A DNA stretch of 64,000 nucleotides from Williamsia muralis (GTDB lineage Bacteria > Actinomycetota > Actinomycetes > Mycobacteriales > Mycobacteriaceae). The notes under the pieces are model-generated. The model ran no database searches. It saw nothing but the letters and a program-made list of their open reading frames with translations, and was not told where the DNA came from. Positions 47,736 through 56,742 of this stretch are shown in pieces. Position 1 is the stretch's first letter, and every line of letters begins with the position of its first letter. The translations under genes were made by a program, and so were the position numbers. Location of the stretch: the NCBI RefSeq assembly GCF_002735905.1, contig NZ_PEBD01000004.1, forward strand, positions 496,001-560,000. Reading direction: 5' to 3'.

Positions 47736-47841
47736 ATTCCGGTGCTGGTGAGACAGTTGTGACAGACACACACTCCGGCGATTCGCTAACGCGATTCGGC
47801 TGCCCGTAGACTTGAGCCCACGCCCTCCACCAGCCCACCTC

Positions 47842-49407
47842 ATGGGAGTGCCAGTGACCGAGCTGTCGATCAACAGCAAGAACCTGTTAGACGCCGACGA
47901 GCCTGAGAACGAGCCACGCGAAGAATGTGGCGTGTTCGGTGTCTGGGCACCCGGTGAGGATGTTGCAAAGCTCACCTATTACGGTCTGTATGCCTTGCAA
48001 CACAGAGGCCAGGAGGCAGCGGGCATCGCCGTGGCCGACGGCTCGCAGGTCTTGGTGTTCAAAGACCTGGGGCTCGTCTCGCAGGTGTTCGACGAGCAGA
48101 CCCTCGGCGCCATGCAGGGCCACGTGGCCATCGGCCACTGTCGCTACAGCACCACCGGCTCCACCACCTGGGAGAACTCCCAGCCCATCTTCCGTACCAC
48201 CGCCGCAGGCACAGGCGTGGCGCTCGGTCACAACGGAAACCTCGTCAACACCTCCGACCTGGCCAGCAAGGCTCGCGATTTCGGTCTGATGGATTCACGG
48301 CGCGCCGGCGGCGCCACCTCGGACTCGGACGTCGTCGGGGCGCTGTTGGCCCACGGCGCGGCGGACTCGACCATCGAGCAGGCCGCGATGGAGTTGCTCC
48401 CGACCCTTCGGGGTGCGTTCTGCCTGACGTTCATGGATGAGCACACGCTCTACGCGGCGCGTGATCCTCATGGTGTTCGGCCACTCTGCCTCGGCCGTCT
48501 CGACCGCGGATGGGTCGTCGCATCCGAGACCGCAGCCCTCGACATCGTCGGCGCGTCCTACGTCCGTGAGATCGAGCCGGGCGAACTGCTCGCCATCGAC
48601 GCCGACGGCGTCCGCAGCTCACGCTTTGCCGAGGCCACGCCCAAGGGGTGCGTCTTCGAATACGTCTACCTCGCCAGGCCCGACAGCGTCATCAACGGAC
48701 GCTCGGTGCACACCACCCGGGTGGAGATCGGTCGCCGGCTGGCGCGCGAGTTCCCGGCCGAAGGCGACCTCGTCATCCCCGTACCCGAATCGGGCACACC
48801 CGCCGCGGTCGGATACGCCCAGGAATCGGGGATCCCCTACGGGCAGGGGCTGATGAAGAATGCCTACGTGGGTCGCACCTTCATCCAGCCGTCGCAGACC
48901 ATCCGTCAGCTGGGCATCCGACTCAAACTCAATCCTCTCAAAGAGGTCATCCGCGGGAAACGGCTTGTGGTCGTGGACGATTCGATCGTCCGCGGTAACA
49001 CGCAGCGCGCGTTGATCCGAATGCTCCGCGAGGCAGGTGCGGCCGAGGTGCACGTGCGTATCGCATCGAGCCCCGTGCGCTGGCCGTGCTTCTACGGCAT
49101 CGACTTCGCGTCGCCCGCCGAACTGATCGCCAACGGCACGGACTCCGAAGAACATCTCGTGGAAGGCGTCCGGCACGCCATCGGGGCAGACTCCCTGGGC
49201 TACATCAGTACCGACGAGATGATCGCCGCCACCGAGCAGCCCGCCGACAACCTCTGCGCCGCATGCTTCACCGGTGAGTACCCGATCGAGCTGCCCAAGG
49301 AGACGTCCATGGGCAAGGCGGTTCTCGAGACGATGCTCAAGAATGCCGCGACGGGTTCCGACGTGCTCGCCGACAACGACAACGTGAGCGCAATCCGCCG
49401 GCCCTAG
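47842..49407 (+). CDS. purF: Amidophosphoribosyltransferase PurF
   Basis: 521 residues. It catalyses the committed step of purine synthesis (PRPP + Gln to phosphoribosylamine). A 28-residue propeptide precedes the N-terminal nucleophile Cys29 (EECGVFGVW). The glutaminase domain runs to about 250. The PRPP loop VVVDDSIVRGNT lies near residue 375. The Cys-containing segments VRWPCFYG and NLCAACFTG match the [4Fe-4S]-type PurF. ATG 47842 is chosen; a GTG at 47854 is possible. Next to purM as in M. tuberculosis. Confidence 0.94.
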   Translation: MGVPVTELSINSKNLLDADEPENEPREECGVFGVWAPGEDVAKLTYYGLYALQHRGQEAAGIAVADGSQVLVFKDLGLVSQVFDEQTLGAMQGHVAIGHCRYSTTGSTTWENSQPIFRTTAAGTGVALGHNGNLVNTSDLASKARDFGLMDSRRAGGATSDSDVVGALLAHGAADSTIEQAAMELLPTLRGAFCLTFMDEHTLYAARDPHGVRPLCLGRLDRGWVVASETAALDIVGASYVREIEPGELLAIDADGVRSSRFAEATPKGCVFEYVYLARPDSVINGRSVHTTRVEIGRRLAREFPAEGDLVIPVPESGTPAAVGYAQESGIPYGQGLMKNAYVGRTFIQPSQTIRQLGIRLKLNPLKEVIRGKRLVVVDDSIVRGNTQRALIRMLREAGAAEVHVRIASSPVRWPCFYGIDFASPAELIANGTDSEEHLVEGVRHAIGADSLGYISTDEMIAATEQPADNLCAACFTGEYPIELPKETSMGKAVLETMLKNAATGSDVLADNDNVSAIRRP

Positions 49408-49623
49408 GCCGCAGTCACCGTTCTCGGTCGCGAGTCGTCTATGGCGTGAGGATGACTCGGTAACCCGTCGAGGGTCTGCCTTGCGCAGTTCCCCGTTGTC
49501 CGCCGATGTAGGCAATGCACGTCGCCAGAACTCATCGGGTACACCTCGGGTAGCGTGAGACCGGATTATTCGCCACCACGGCAGCCCCTGCTGCCGGACT
49601 TCGAGAACGGGAACCACACGCCG

Positions 49624-50718
49624 ATGACCGACAACGAGCCCAGCAACGCCTCATATGCTGCGGCGGGAGTGGACATCGATGCCGGTGAGCGAGCGGTGGA
49701 GCTGTTCGCCCCGCATGCCAAGCGCACGCTGCGTCCCGAGGTCATGGGTGGACTCGGAGGCTTTGCCGGCCTGTTCAAGCTCAAGGGTGGCTACCGCGAG
49801 CCGGTTCTCGCGTCGTCCACAGACGGTGTGGGGACAAAGATCGCGGTGGCACAGGCCATGGGCAAGCACGACACGCTCGGTCGCGATCTCGTGGCGATGG
49901 TGGTCGACGACCTCGTCGTCTGCGGTGCCGAACCGCTGTTCCTCCAGGACTACATCGCCGTCGGCAAGGTTGTGCCCGAGGTCGTCGCAGAGTTGGTCAA
50001 GGGAATCGCCGATGGTTGCGTCGAGGCCGGGTGCGCGCTGCTCGGCGGCGAGACGGCCGAGCACCCGGGTTTGATGGCAGAGGGCGATTACGACCTGTCT
50101 GCCACCGGCGTGGGCATCGTCGAGGCCGACGCAGTGCTCTCGCCGGACCGCGTGCGGCCCGGTGACGTCGTTATCGCGATGGGCAGCAGTGGCTTGCATT
50201 CGAACGGATACTCACTGGCGCGCAAGGTGTTGCTCGAGTGGGGCCACATGGACCTCGGTGGGCACGTCGAAGAGTTCGAGCGCACCCTTGGCGAAGAGTT
50301 GCTGGAGCCCACTCGTATCTACGCCAAGGACTGCCTTGCCCTGGCTGCGGAGACCGACGTCCGGACGTTCTCACACGTCACCGGGGGCGGGTTGGCCGAC
50401 AACCTGGCCCGCGTCATCCCCAGCGGCCTGGTCGCAGAACTCGACCGCGGCACCTGGTCGCCGGCACCCATCTTCCAGATGATCGCCCAGCGCGGACGCG
50501 TGGAACGTATCGAGATGGAACGGACCTTCAACATGGGCGTCGGAATGGTCGCCGTGGTGGCGCCCGAAGACACCGACCGCGCATTGGCCGTCCTGACTGC
50601 TCGCCACCTGGATTGCTGGGTGCTGGGATCGATCAAGAAGTCCCACACGACAAGCCCTGGAGATCACAAGAAGAAGACCGGGGTTGCCGAGCTGATGGGC
50701 GAGCACCCGCGGTTCTAG
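49624..50718 (+). CDS. purM: Phosphoribosylformylglycinamidine cyclo-ligase PurM
   Basis: 364 residues, AIR synthetase (FGAM + ATP to AIR). Family signatures: GGFAGLF near residue 45, ASSTDGVGTKIAVAQAM near residue 63, DDLVVCGAEPLFLQDYIAVGK, GGETAEHPGLM, and HVTGGGLADNLARV. ATG 49624 is used; the frame is open to a GTG at 49555 but the sequence before 49624 is not PurM-like. It follows purF by 216 bases. Confidence 0.95.
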   Translation: MTDNEPSNASYAAAGVDIDAGERAVELFAPHAKRTLRPEVMGGLGGFAGLFKLKGGYREPVLASSTDGVGTKIAVAQAMGKHDTLGRDLVAMVVDDLVVCGAEPLFLQDYIAVGKVVPEVVAELVKGIADGCVEAGCALLGGETAEHPGLMAEGDYDLSATGVGIVEADAVLSPDRVRPGDVVIAMGSSGLHSNGYSLARKVLLEWGHMDLGGHVEEFERTLGEELLEPTRIYAKDCLALAAETDVRTFSHVTGGGLADNLARVIPSGLVAELDRGTWSPAPIFQMIAQRGRVERIEMERTFNMGVGMVAVVAPEDTDRALAVLTARHLDCWVLGSIKKSHTTSPGDHKKKTGVAELMGEHPRF

Positions 50719-50873
50719 ACCTGAATGGGAGCTGCGGCCTGATCAGGGATGTGCCCGATCAGGATTGCGACCCGATCACGGATATGCCGAGTGGCCCGCC
50801 CTGACCGGAGTCGCCTCAGGGGGTTGTCAAGAGTGGTGGTTCGAACCAGATGGCCCGAACCCCCGGCTCGCCG

Positions 50874-51053
50874 TCAGGCTCGCCGCCAACTCTCCTCATC
50901 GGACCACCGATCGTCCGTGAACCCATCGTTCGGTTCAGCGGAATCGCCACCCGACAGCTCTCGCTGCAAGCTGTCGAAGTCGGTGTTCGGTGAGCTGTAC
51001 TTAAGTTCACGAGCAACTTTAGTTTGCTTCGCCTTCGCCCGGCCGCGGCCCAT
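50874..51053 (-). CDS. DUF3073 small basic-acidic protein (Rv0810c type)
   Basis: 59 residues. The N terminus MGRGRAKAKQTKVARELKYS is the hallmark of DUF3073, followed by an acidic C-terminal half ending DEESWRRA. It is conserved in Actinobacteria next to purM, and its function is unknown. The start is fixed by this signature; in-frame upstream codons are not conserved-looking. A possible -10 (TAGACT on the - strand at 51135-51140) lies upstream. Confidence 0.85.
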   Translation of the reverse strand: MGRGRAKAKQTKVARELKYSSPNTDFDSLQRELSGGDSAEPNDGFTDDRWSDEESWRRA

Positions 51054-51189
51054 AGGGGACCCCCTCGCGCAATGAAGGGGCGGCCAAACACGTGGCGGCC
51101 CCATTCTGTGTTTACAAATATGGTCGTGAAACACAGTCTAGCGTGCTCGCAAGCGTGATGCGGACCGGCTCGTCGGGGGCCCGCGGAAT

Positions 51190-51834
51190 TTACCTGCTCT
51201 TCTTGCGAAGCCACCGCTCTGCGTCCCGCACGACCTTCGGCGGAAGACTGTCGGCGGCCAGTAGTTCCACCAGAGCATCACGGTCGGGGCCGGTGATCAG
51301 ATGCCGGACCAGAACCCCATGATCTGGCCGGGAAATGACCCTGACCACATCACCCGCCGTCACGGCACCCGGCTGGACCACACGGAGATAACAGCCCACG
51401 TCGGCCTGGGCATTGAAGCGCTTGATCCAGTTCTCCTCTTGCGCCCAGTCGGCGAAGGTGCGACACGGGGTACGCGCAATCGTGACCTCCAGTTCGAGAG
51501 TGTCACCGACCTTCCAGCGCTCTCCGATCACTGCATCGGTCGTGGCCACGCCTGCGATCCTGAGGTTCTCGCCGAACCATCCATAGGGCAACTCTCGATC
51601 CAGTTCCGTTGCCCATCGCCGGGCCTCGTCTTCGCTGTAGGCGTAAACAGCCTGATCCACTCCGCCGTGGTGTTTGACGTCGCAGACGTGATCGATGTCG
51701 AGGCCGTTCTCGTTCACATCCACCGGACCGTCGATCGCCCGCTTGTCGATGGCGCTGATCCCGACACCACCCGCCAGGCGATGCTCCTCGTGCACCGCGC
51801 ACACGGCCAGCACCGTGCCCTCGGCCAAGCTCAC
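51190..51834 (-). CDS. MOSC-domain protein (YiiM-like)
   Basis: 214 residues. The MOSC beta-barrel has CDVKHHGGVDQAVYAYSEDEARRW, YGWFGENLRI, and IARTPCRTFADWAQ, whose Cys is the usual sulfur/Mo-cofactor site. A helical C-terminal extension (about 160-214) matches the 3-alpha type. MOSC proteins handle sulfur or molybdenum-cofactor ligands and some detoxify N-hydroxylated compounds. GTG start overlaps the stop of a tiny upstream ORF (GTGA), part of a coupled chain from ygfZ. Confidence 0.83.
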   Translation of the reverse strand: MSLAEGTVLAVCAVHEEHRLAGGVGISAIDKRAIDGPVDVNENGLDIDHVCDVKHHGGVDQAVYAYSEDEARRWATELDRELPYGWFGENLRIAGVATTDAVIGERWKVGDTLELEVTIARTPCRTFADWAQEENWIKRFNAQADVGCYLRVVQPGAVTAGDVVRVISRPDHGVLVRHLITGPDRDALVELLAADSLPPKVVRDAERWLRKKSR

Positions 51835-51890
51835 CTGCCCCTCGATTTCTCGCTGTGCCGGCCGACCAGGCAGGTGCTCACCGTCATCAT
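51831..51890 (-). CDS. 19-residue micro-ORF, copy 2, coupled to MOSC gene
   Basis: Starts ATGATG and encodes MMTVSTCLVGRHSEKSRGR. Its TGA overlaps the MOSC GTG start by 4 bases. Its own ATG overlaps the stop of micro-ORF copy 1. A GAGGGGC sequence stands 2-3 bases before each start. It differs from copy 1 at one residue (Ser for Leu) and at a silent Glu codon. Whether it is translated is unknown; the overlap pattern is what supports it. Confidence 0.45.
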   Translation of the reverse strand: MMTVSTCLVGRHSEKSRGR

Positions 51891-51964
51891 CTGCCCCTCA
51901 ATTTTTCGCTGTGCCGGCCGACCAGGCAGGTGCTCACCGTCATCATCTGCCCCTCAATTTTTCG
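51835..51964. repeat. 56-bp tandem repeat, about 2.3 copies, at ygfZ-MOSC junction
   Basis: Units at 51835-51890 and 51891-51946 plus the first 18 bases of a third (51947-51964), which is the end of ygfZ. The units differ at two positions. The 56-base period equals a 60-base ORF minus a 4-base overlap, so each copy adds one coupled micro-ORF. Not CRISPR-like: there are no spacers. Confidence 0.85.
51887..51946 (-). CDS. 19-residue micro-ORF, copy 1, coupled to ygfZ
   Basis: Encodes MMTVSTCLVGRHSEKLRGR. The ATG overlaps the ygfZ stop (ATGA) and its stop overlaps copy 2. The last residues EKLRGR duplicate the C terminus of YgfZ, as expected if it arose by tandem duplication of the junction. 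Translation is unproven. Confidence 0.45.
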   Translation of the reverse strand: MMTVSTCLVGRHSEKLRGR

Positions 51965-53067
51965 ATCGCTGCCCGTCCGGCCTGCACTCGGTCATCAGCT
52001 GGTACCGAAGTGGGATCAATGGCCGCGGTGGTGCCGCCGGTCTCGAGGGCCGTGTCGGCAGGCACGCCCCGCTTGACCAACGCAAGCGCGATCGGCCCGT
52101 ACTCGAAGTGTTCGACAACGGTGCCGATCCGCCCGACTGCACGTCCACCCGCGGTGACGGGATCACCGGTGACGGGACGGCTGTCGGCACTGCCGTCGAG
52201 GTGCAGCAGGAGCAGTTGCCGGGGAGGCTTACCGAGATTGTGCACGCGGGCAACCGTCTCCTGCCCCCGGTAACACCCCTTGTTCAGGTGCACCGCACCC
52301 ATCTCATCCGGCGACCCGATCCAGTTCACCTCATGAGGGATCGCGCGGTCATCGGTGTCGATGCCCAGTCGGGGTCGCAGTGCGGCGACCCGAAGAGCTT
52401 CGTAAGCCCAGGAACCTGTCGGGCGCACGCCGACCGCGGTCAGGCTGGACCACCACGTGATCAGCTGACCGACCGGGATGACCAGGTCGATGGCCTCGAC
52501 GGAGGCATGCTCACCGAGAGCCGGCATCACGCGCCAGAACCCGCCGTCGGCCAACGGCCCCGCGTCGTAGACCGATGCCGTCGGAGGTACGCCGAGCAAC
52601 TGTGCGACAGCACCCCCGCGGGTTTGCGGTCCCAGCAGGCTCAGCACCGCCATGTCCGGGCGTCTGGCGACCTCGACCTTCGCCCAGAAGATCATCTTCG
52701 TCAGGAACGCGGCCAACGGCTCGCCGCGATGCGCCTCGGTGTCGATCCACGTGGTGCCGTCGAGGTCGGTCTGGATGAAGTGATCCTCGATCCGGCCGTT
52801 GCCGTCGAGGTTGAGGTTCTCTGCGCTGCGTCCGTCCGAGAGGTCGGTGACGAACTGACTGGAGATGGTGTTGAGCCAACTGAGCCGCTCGTCGCCGGTG
52901 AGGGCGATGACGCTGCGATGCGAACGGTCGATCACCACCGCAGAGGTGGTCGCGGCGCGTTGCTCACCGAACGGGTCACCGAAGTGCCACGCCACTGCTT
53001 CGTCTGGGGAATTTTCCAGGCCACCGACTGCGCCTGAGGCGCGTAATGAATCCAACAAAACAGTCAC
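51943..53067 (-). CDS. ygfZ: YgfZ/GcvT-family folate-binding Fe-S cluster repair protein
   Basis: 374 residues. The family signature KGCYRGQETVARVHNLG (KGCYxGQE) lies near residue 265. GcvT-like folate-binding folds precede it (LSWLNTISSQFVTDLSDG). YgfZ uses tetrahydrofolate to help assemble or repair some iron-sulfur enzymes. GTG or ATG at 53067, divergent from the class IV aminotransferase gene only 38 bases away. Its 3' end lies in the 56-bp tandem repeat and is coupled to two micro-ORFs and the MOSC gene. Confidence 0.88.
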   Translation of the reverse strand: MTVLLDSLRASGAVGGLENSPDEAVAWHFGDPFGEQRAATTSAVVIDRSHRSVIALTGDERLSWLNTISSQFVTDLSDGRSAENLNLDGNGRIEDHFIQTDLDGTTWIDTEAHRGEPLAAFLTKMIFWAKVEVARRPDMAVLSLLGPQTRGGAVAQLLGVPPTASVYDAGPLADGGFWRVMPALGEHASVEAIDLVIPVGQLITWWSSLTAVGVRPTGSWAYEALRVAALRPRLGIDTDDRAIPHEVNWIGSPDEMGAVHLNKGCYRGQETVARVHNLGKPPRQLLLLHLDGSADSRPVTGDPVTAGGRAVGRIGTVVEHFEYGPIALALVKRGVPADTALETGGTTAAIDPTSVPADDRVQAGRAAIEKLRGR

Positions 53068-53105
53068 GTCATCATCGTACGAGCGTGCTCGCTACTCTTG
53101 CCGTC

Positions 53106-54017
53106 ATGGCTCAACCGATCTTGGTGACTGTCGACGGCGCGGTACTCGACCCTGACGTGCCGATCCTGCATGCGGACGACCTTGCTGCGGTCCGAGGCGA
53201 CGGCATCTTCGAAACCCTGCTCGTCCGTGATGGGCGGGCGCGCGTGGTCGATCTGCATCTGCAGCGGCTCTCGCGCAGCGCCAAGGCGCTCGATCTGCCT
53301 GCTCCCGACGAGGAGAAATGGGCCGATGCGATTGCGACTGGTGCCAGGGTCTGGGCGGAGGCCAACGGCAACGCCGAGGGACTCATGCGGCTGGTCTACT
53401 CACGCGGACGGGAGTCGGCGCCCGTCGACGCTGCGCCTCCGCGGGACCGCGACGAGACCGGGCTCACCCGTGAGGCGAACGCGGCCACCGAATATCTGAC
53501 CGTCGGACCCGTTGCCGAACGGGCCGCGAAGGTCCGCGAGAACGGGGTGAAGGTCATCACCGCTCCCCGTGGATACTCGGTCGATCTCGCCGCGGTGGCC
53601 CCGTGGCAGTTGCTCGGTGCCAAAACGCTCAGCTACGCCACGAACATGGCTGCGCTGCGGTACGCCGCCGAGCAAGGCGCCGACGACGTCATCTACACCA
53701 GCAGCGAGGGCTATGTGCTCGAGAGCCCGCGGTCCACGGTCATCGCGGTCGAAGGAAAACGGTTGATCACACCGCCACCCGAGATCGGCATCCTCAGTGG
53801 CACCACCCAGCAGGCCCTGTTCGCCCAGGCCGAAAAGGACGGCTGGGAGACCGAAGTTCACGCCCTGCGGCCGGCAGACCTCATCTGCGCCGAATCGGTG
53901 TGGTTGGTGTCCAGCATCACGTTGGCCACCCGCGTCATCGAGCTCAACGGTTATTCGATGACGACTCCTGCTCGCCCACATGACTTTTCGGCTCTGGTAG
54001 ACCGCGCAATCGGCTGA
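53106..54017 (+). CDS. Class IV PLP aminotransferase / aminodeoxychorismate-lyase-like
   Basis: 303 residues, fold type IV. The N terminus LVTVDGAVLDPDVPILHADDLAAVRGDGIFETL is typical. The PLP lysine is in LGAKTLSYATNMAALRYA near residue 179. The Glu motif is SEGYVLESPRSTVIAVEG. It matches Rv0812 by position. It may be the 4-amino-4-deoxychorismate lyase of folate synthesis, or a D-/branched-chain aminotransferase. The folate link with the divergent ygfZ is suggestive. ATG 53106 is chosen from homology-like start; upstream in-frame sequence is not coding-like. Confidence 0.8.
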   Translation: MAQPILVTVDGAVLDPDVPILHADDLAAVRGDGIFETLLVRDGRARVVDLHLQRLSRSAKALDLPAPDEEKWADAIATGARVWAEANGNAEGLMRLVYSRGRESAPVDAAPPRDRDETGLTREANAATEYLTVGPVAERAAKVRENGVKVITAPRGYSVDLAAVAPWQLLGAKTLSYATNMAALRYAAEQGADDVIYTSSEGYVLESPRSTVIAVEGKRLITPPPEIGILSGTTQQALFAQAEKDGWETEVHALRPADLICAESVWLVSSITLATRVIELNGYSMTTPARPHDFSALVDRAIG

Positions 54018-54104
54018 TTCGACCCGCCGTTCGACATCGGTGATGGTGCCCGGCGCCACACCTATTTTGCTTGTTCGTCATCTGCGCCCGGGCGTACGCT
54101 GCAT

Positions 54105-54123
54105 CTACTACCTCTCGTAGTAG
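54105..54123. promoter_or_regulatory. Inverted repeat before cydA (possible operator)
   Basis: CTACTAC-CTCTC-GTAGTAG is a perfect 7-bp inverted repeat with a 5-base centre, ending 22 bases before the cydA ATG. Position suggests an operator of the cydABDC operon; the binding factor is unknown. Confidence 0.45.
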
Positions 54124-54145
54124 CGACTCGGCGAATGAGGCAAAA

Positions 54146-55663
54146 ATGGACGCTCTTGACGTCTCGCGGTGGCAGTTCGGGATCACCACCGTCTACCACT
54201 TCATCCTGGTACCGCTGACGATCGGACTCGCTCCGATGGTTGCGGTGATGCAGACCGTGTGGGTCGTCACCGGCCGCGAGCAGTGGTATCGCGCCACCAA
54301 GTTCTTCGGGAAGTTGCTGCTGATCAACTTCGCCCTCGGCGTCGCCACCGGCATCGTCCAGGAGTTCCAATTCGGGATGAACTGGAGCGAGTACAGCAGA
54401 TTCGTCGGGGACGTGTTCGGCGGTCCGCTGGCGCTCGAAGGCCTCGTCGCATTCTTCATGGAGTCGACCTTCCTGGGTCTATGGATTTTCGGCTGGGATC
54501 GCCTGCCCAAGAAGATTCATCTGCTGACGATCTGGATGGTTGCCATCGGCGTCAACGCGTCCGCGTGGTTCATCGTCGCTGCGAACTCGTGGATGCAGCA
54601 CCCTGTCGGGGCGCAGTGGAACGAGGAAAAGCAGCGTCCAGAGCTCAAGAGCCTTTGGGACGTGATGACCAACAGCACCACGTTGGCGGCGTTCCCGCAC
54701 ACCATCGCCGGCGCGTTCCTCACCGCCGGCACCTTCGTCGCGGGGATCGGCTGCTGGTGGATGGTGCGAAACATGCGTCAGGCCAAGCGGTCCGAAGGTG
54801 CCGAGGCGGACCGACTGGAGGCCGATGCGCGGACGCTGTACCGCCCGGTGACCCGATTGGCCCTGTGGGTGATGATCGTCAGCGGGGTGGCCCTCGCCAT
54901 CACCGGTGACGCGCAGGCCAAGCTCATGTTCGAGCAACAACCGATGAAGATGGCGTCGGCCGAGTCGTTGTGCGAGACCGAAAGCGGTGCAAGCTTTTCC
55001 ATCCTTGCCATCGGCACCCAGAACAACTGCGAATCCGTCACGCATCTGATCGAGGTGCCCAAGGCGTTGTCGTTCCTGGCCGACTACGACTTCAACTCCA
55101 CCCTGCAGGGTGTGGAAGACCTGCAGGCGCAGCACGAGGCGAACTTCGGTCCCGGCAACTACAAGCCGAATCTCTTTGTCACGTACTGGGCGTTCCGTGC
55201 GATGATCGGATGGGCCCTCGGCTCGGCGGCGCTGGCGCTTCTCGCGCTCTGGTTCACGCGCGGTGGCCGCATCCCCGACTCGAAGCGCTTCGGGACATTT
55301 GCCATCTGGATGATCCCAACCCCGTTCTTGGCCAACAGTTCCGGCTGGATCTTCACCGAGATGGGGCGTCAGCCCTGGATGGTGGCACCCAATCCGACGG
55401 GTCTGTCGCAGGTGCACCTGACCGTGCAAGAGGGCGTCAGCCGACACTCGGGCTACCTCGTCCTCACGTCGTTGATCATCTTCACCCTCCTCTACGGAGT
55501 GCTCGGCCTGATCTGGTTCACGTTGTTGCGCAAGTACACCCGCGAGGGTCCACAACCGTCCGACTCCGGGCCCCCGGTCGGTGGGTCGGGCACCGACGAC
55601 GACGGCAGTGGTCGCGGTGACGACGACGCCGATGACGTCAAACAACTCTCGTTCGCTTACTGA
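54146..55663 (+). CDS. cydA: Cytochrome bd oxidase subunit I CydA
   Basis: 505 residues. Family landmarks: SRWQFGITTVYHFILVPLTIGLAP with the haem b595-type ligand His18, FPHTIAGAFLTAGTFV with a second His ligand, and GRQPW near residue 405. About nine membrane helices and a short Q-loop region as in Actinobacteria. Quinol:O2 oxidoreductase with high oxygen affinity. ATG 54146 is chosen at the conserved MDALDVSRWQF start. An acidic C-terminal tail (DDDGSGRGDDDADD) is unusual. First gene of cydA-cydB-cydD-cydC. Confidence 0.95.
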   Translation: MDALDVSRWQFGITTVYHFILVPLTIGLAPMVAVMQTVWVVTGREQWYRATKFFGKLLLINFALGVATGIVQEFQFGMNWSEYSRFVGDVFGGPLALEGLVAFFMESTFLGLWIFGWDRLPKKIHLLTIWMVAIGVNASAWFIVAANSWMQHPVGAQWNEEKQRPELKSLWDVMTNSTTLAAFPHTIAGAFLTAGTFVAGIGCWWMVRNMRQAKRSEGAEADRLEADARTLYRPVTRLALWVMIVSGVALAITGDAQAKLMFEQQPMKMASAESLCETESGASFSILAIGTQNNCESVTHLIEVPKALSFLADYDFNSTLQGVEDLQAQHEANFGPGNYKPNLFVTYWAFRAMIGWALGSAALALLALWFTRGGRIPDSKRFGTFAIWMIPTPFLANSSGWIFTEMGRQPWMVAPNPTGLSQVHLTVQEGVSRHSGYLVLTSLIIFTLLYGVLGLIWFTLLRKYTREGPQPSDSGPPVGGSGTDDDGSGRGDDDADDVKQLSFAY

Positions 55664-55680
55664 AAGGCCGAGGTGACGTG

Positions 55681-56742
55681 ATGAGCCTTGCTGAGTTCTG
55701 GTTCGCACTCGTCGGGGTGCTGTTCCTCGGCTACTTCGTACTCGAGGGTTTCGACTTCGGGGTCGGGATGCTCATGCCTTTTCTGGGCCGGGCGAAGGAC
55801 GGCGTGCCCGGGGACACCAGGCGACGGGTCATGCTCAACACCATCGGCCCGGTGTGGGACGGCAACGAGGTGTGGTTGATCACTGGCGGCGGTGCCTTGT
55901 TCGCGGCCTTTCCTGCCTGGTACGCAACGATGTTCAGTACTTTCTATCTTCCATTGCTGCTCATCCTCGTCGGGCTGATCACCCGGGTCGTCTCCATCGA
56001 GTGGCGTGGGAAGATCGACGACCCGCGGTGGCGTCGGTGGGCTGACGTCGGTATCGGGCTCGGCTCGTGGCTGCCGGCCGTTCTGTGGGGCGTCGCCTTC
56101 GCCAATCTGGTGCGCGGACTTCCCATCGACGGTGAGGAGCAGTTCACCGGCAACATCCTCGACCTGCTGTCGCCGTACGCACTGCTCGGCGGCGCTGCCA
56201 CCGCATTGTTGTTCATCACCCACGGCGCGGTGTTCCTGGCGCTCAAGACGGGTGGCGACATGCAGCGTGAGTCCATGAGGACCGCAGCCTGGCTCGCCGT
56301 TCCGACCACCGTGGTCGCCGCGGTGTGGGGTGTGTGGACCCAGCTGGCCTACGGCAAGGGATGGACGTGGGCGGCACTGGCGGTCGCCGCGGTGGCCGTC
56401 GTCGCCGCCACGGCGCTGGCCTGGATGCGGAGGGAGGGATGGGCATTCGTCGCCACGTGCTTCGCGATCTTCGGTGTGGTGGTACTGATCCTCGGGTCGA
56501 TGTTCCCCAACGTCATCCCGTCCACAACCGACCCGGCCTTCCACATGACCATCGAGGGGAGTGCGTCGAGTCATCACACGTTGGTGGTGATCACCTGGGC
56601 GGCAGCGTTCATCACCCCCGTGGTGCTCGCCTACCAGGGGTGGACGTATTGGGTGTTCCGGCAGCGCATCTCGACATCCCAGATTCCTCCGTCCATCGGG
56701 CTGGCACTACGCGAACGAAAAACTGCCGAGGCACCGCGATGA
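55681..56742 (+). CDS. cydB: Cytochrome bd oxidase subunit II CydB
   Basis: 353 residues, eight to nine membrane helices. Motifs: EFWFALVGVLFLGYFVLEGFDFGVGML at the N terminus and NTIGPVWDGNEVWLITGGGALFAAFP near residue 58. ATG 55681 is preferred to the GTG one codon before; GGCCGAGGTGA lies upstream. The stop overlaps the cydD ATG (ATGA). Forms the oxidase with CydA. Confidence 0.95.
   Translation: MSLAEFWFALVGVLFLGYFVLEGFDFGVGMLMPFLGRAKDGVPGDTRRRVMLNTIGPVWDGNEVWLITGGGALFAAFPAWYATMFSTFYLPLLLILVGLITRVVSIEWRGKIDDPRWRRWADVGIGLGSWLPAVLWGVAFANLVRGLPIDGEEQFTGNILDLLSPYALLGGAATALLFITHGAVFLALKTGGDMQRESMRTAAWLAVPTTVVAAVWGVWTQLAYGKGWTWAALAVAAVAVVAATALAWMRREGWAFVATCFAIFGVVVLILGSMFPNVIPSTTDPAFHMTIEGSASSHHTLVVITWAAAFITPVVLAYQGWTYWVFRQRISTSQIPPSIGLALRERKTAEAPR

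Noticed and set aside
51835-51964. CRISPR-like direct repeats
   Set aside because: Units are directly adjacent with no spacers and no cas genes; this is a simple tandem duplication.
51301-53037. 578-codon open frame antisense to ygfZ and the MOSC gene
   Set aside because: Shadow of ygfZ; its repeat-derived segment comes only from the 56-bp tandem repeat. No motifs.
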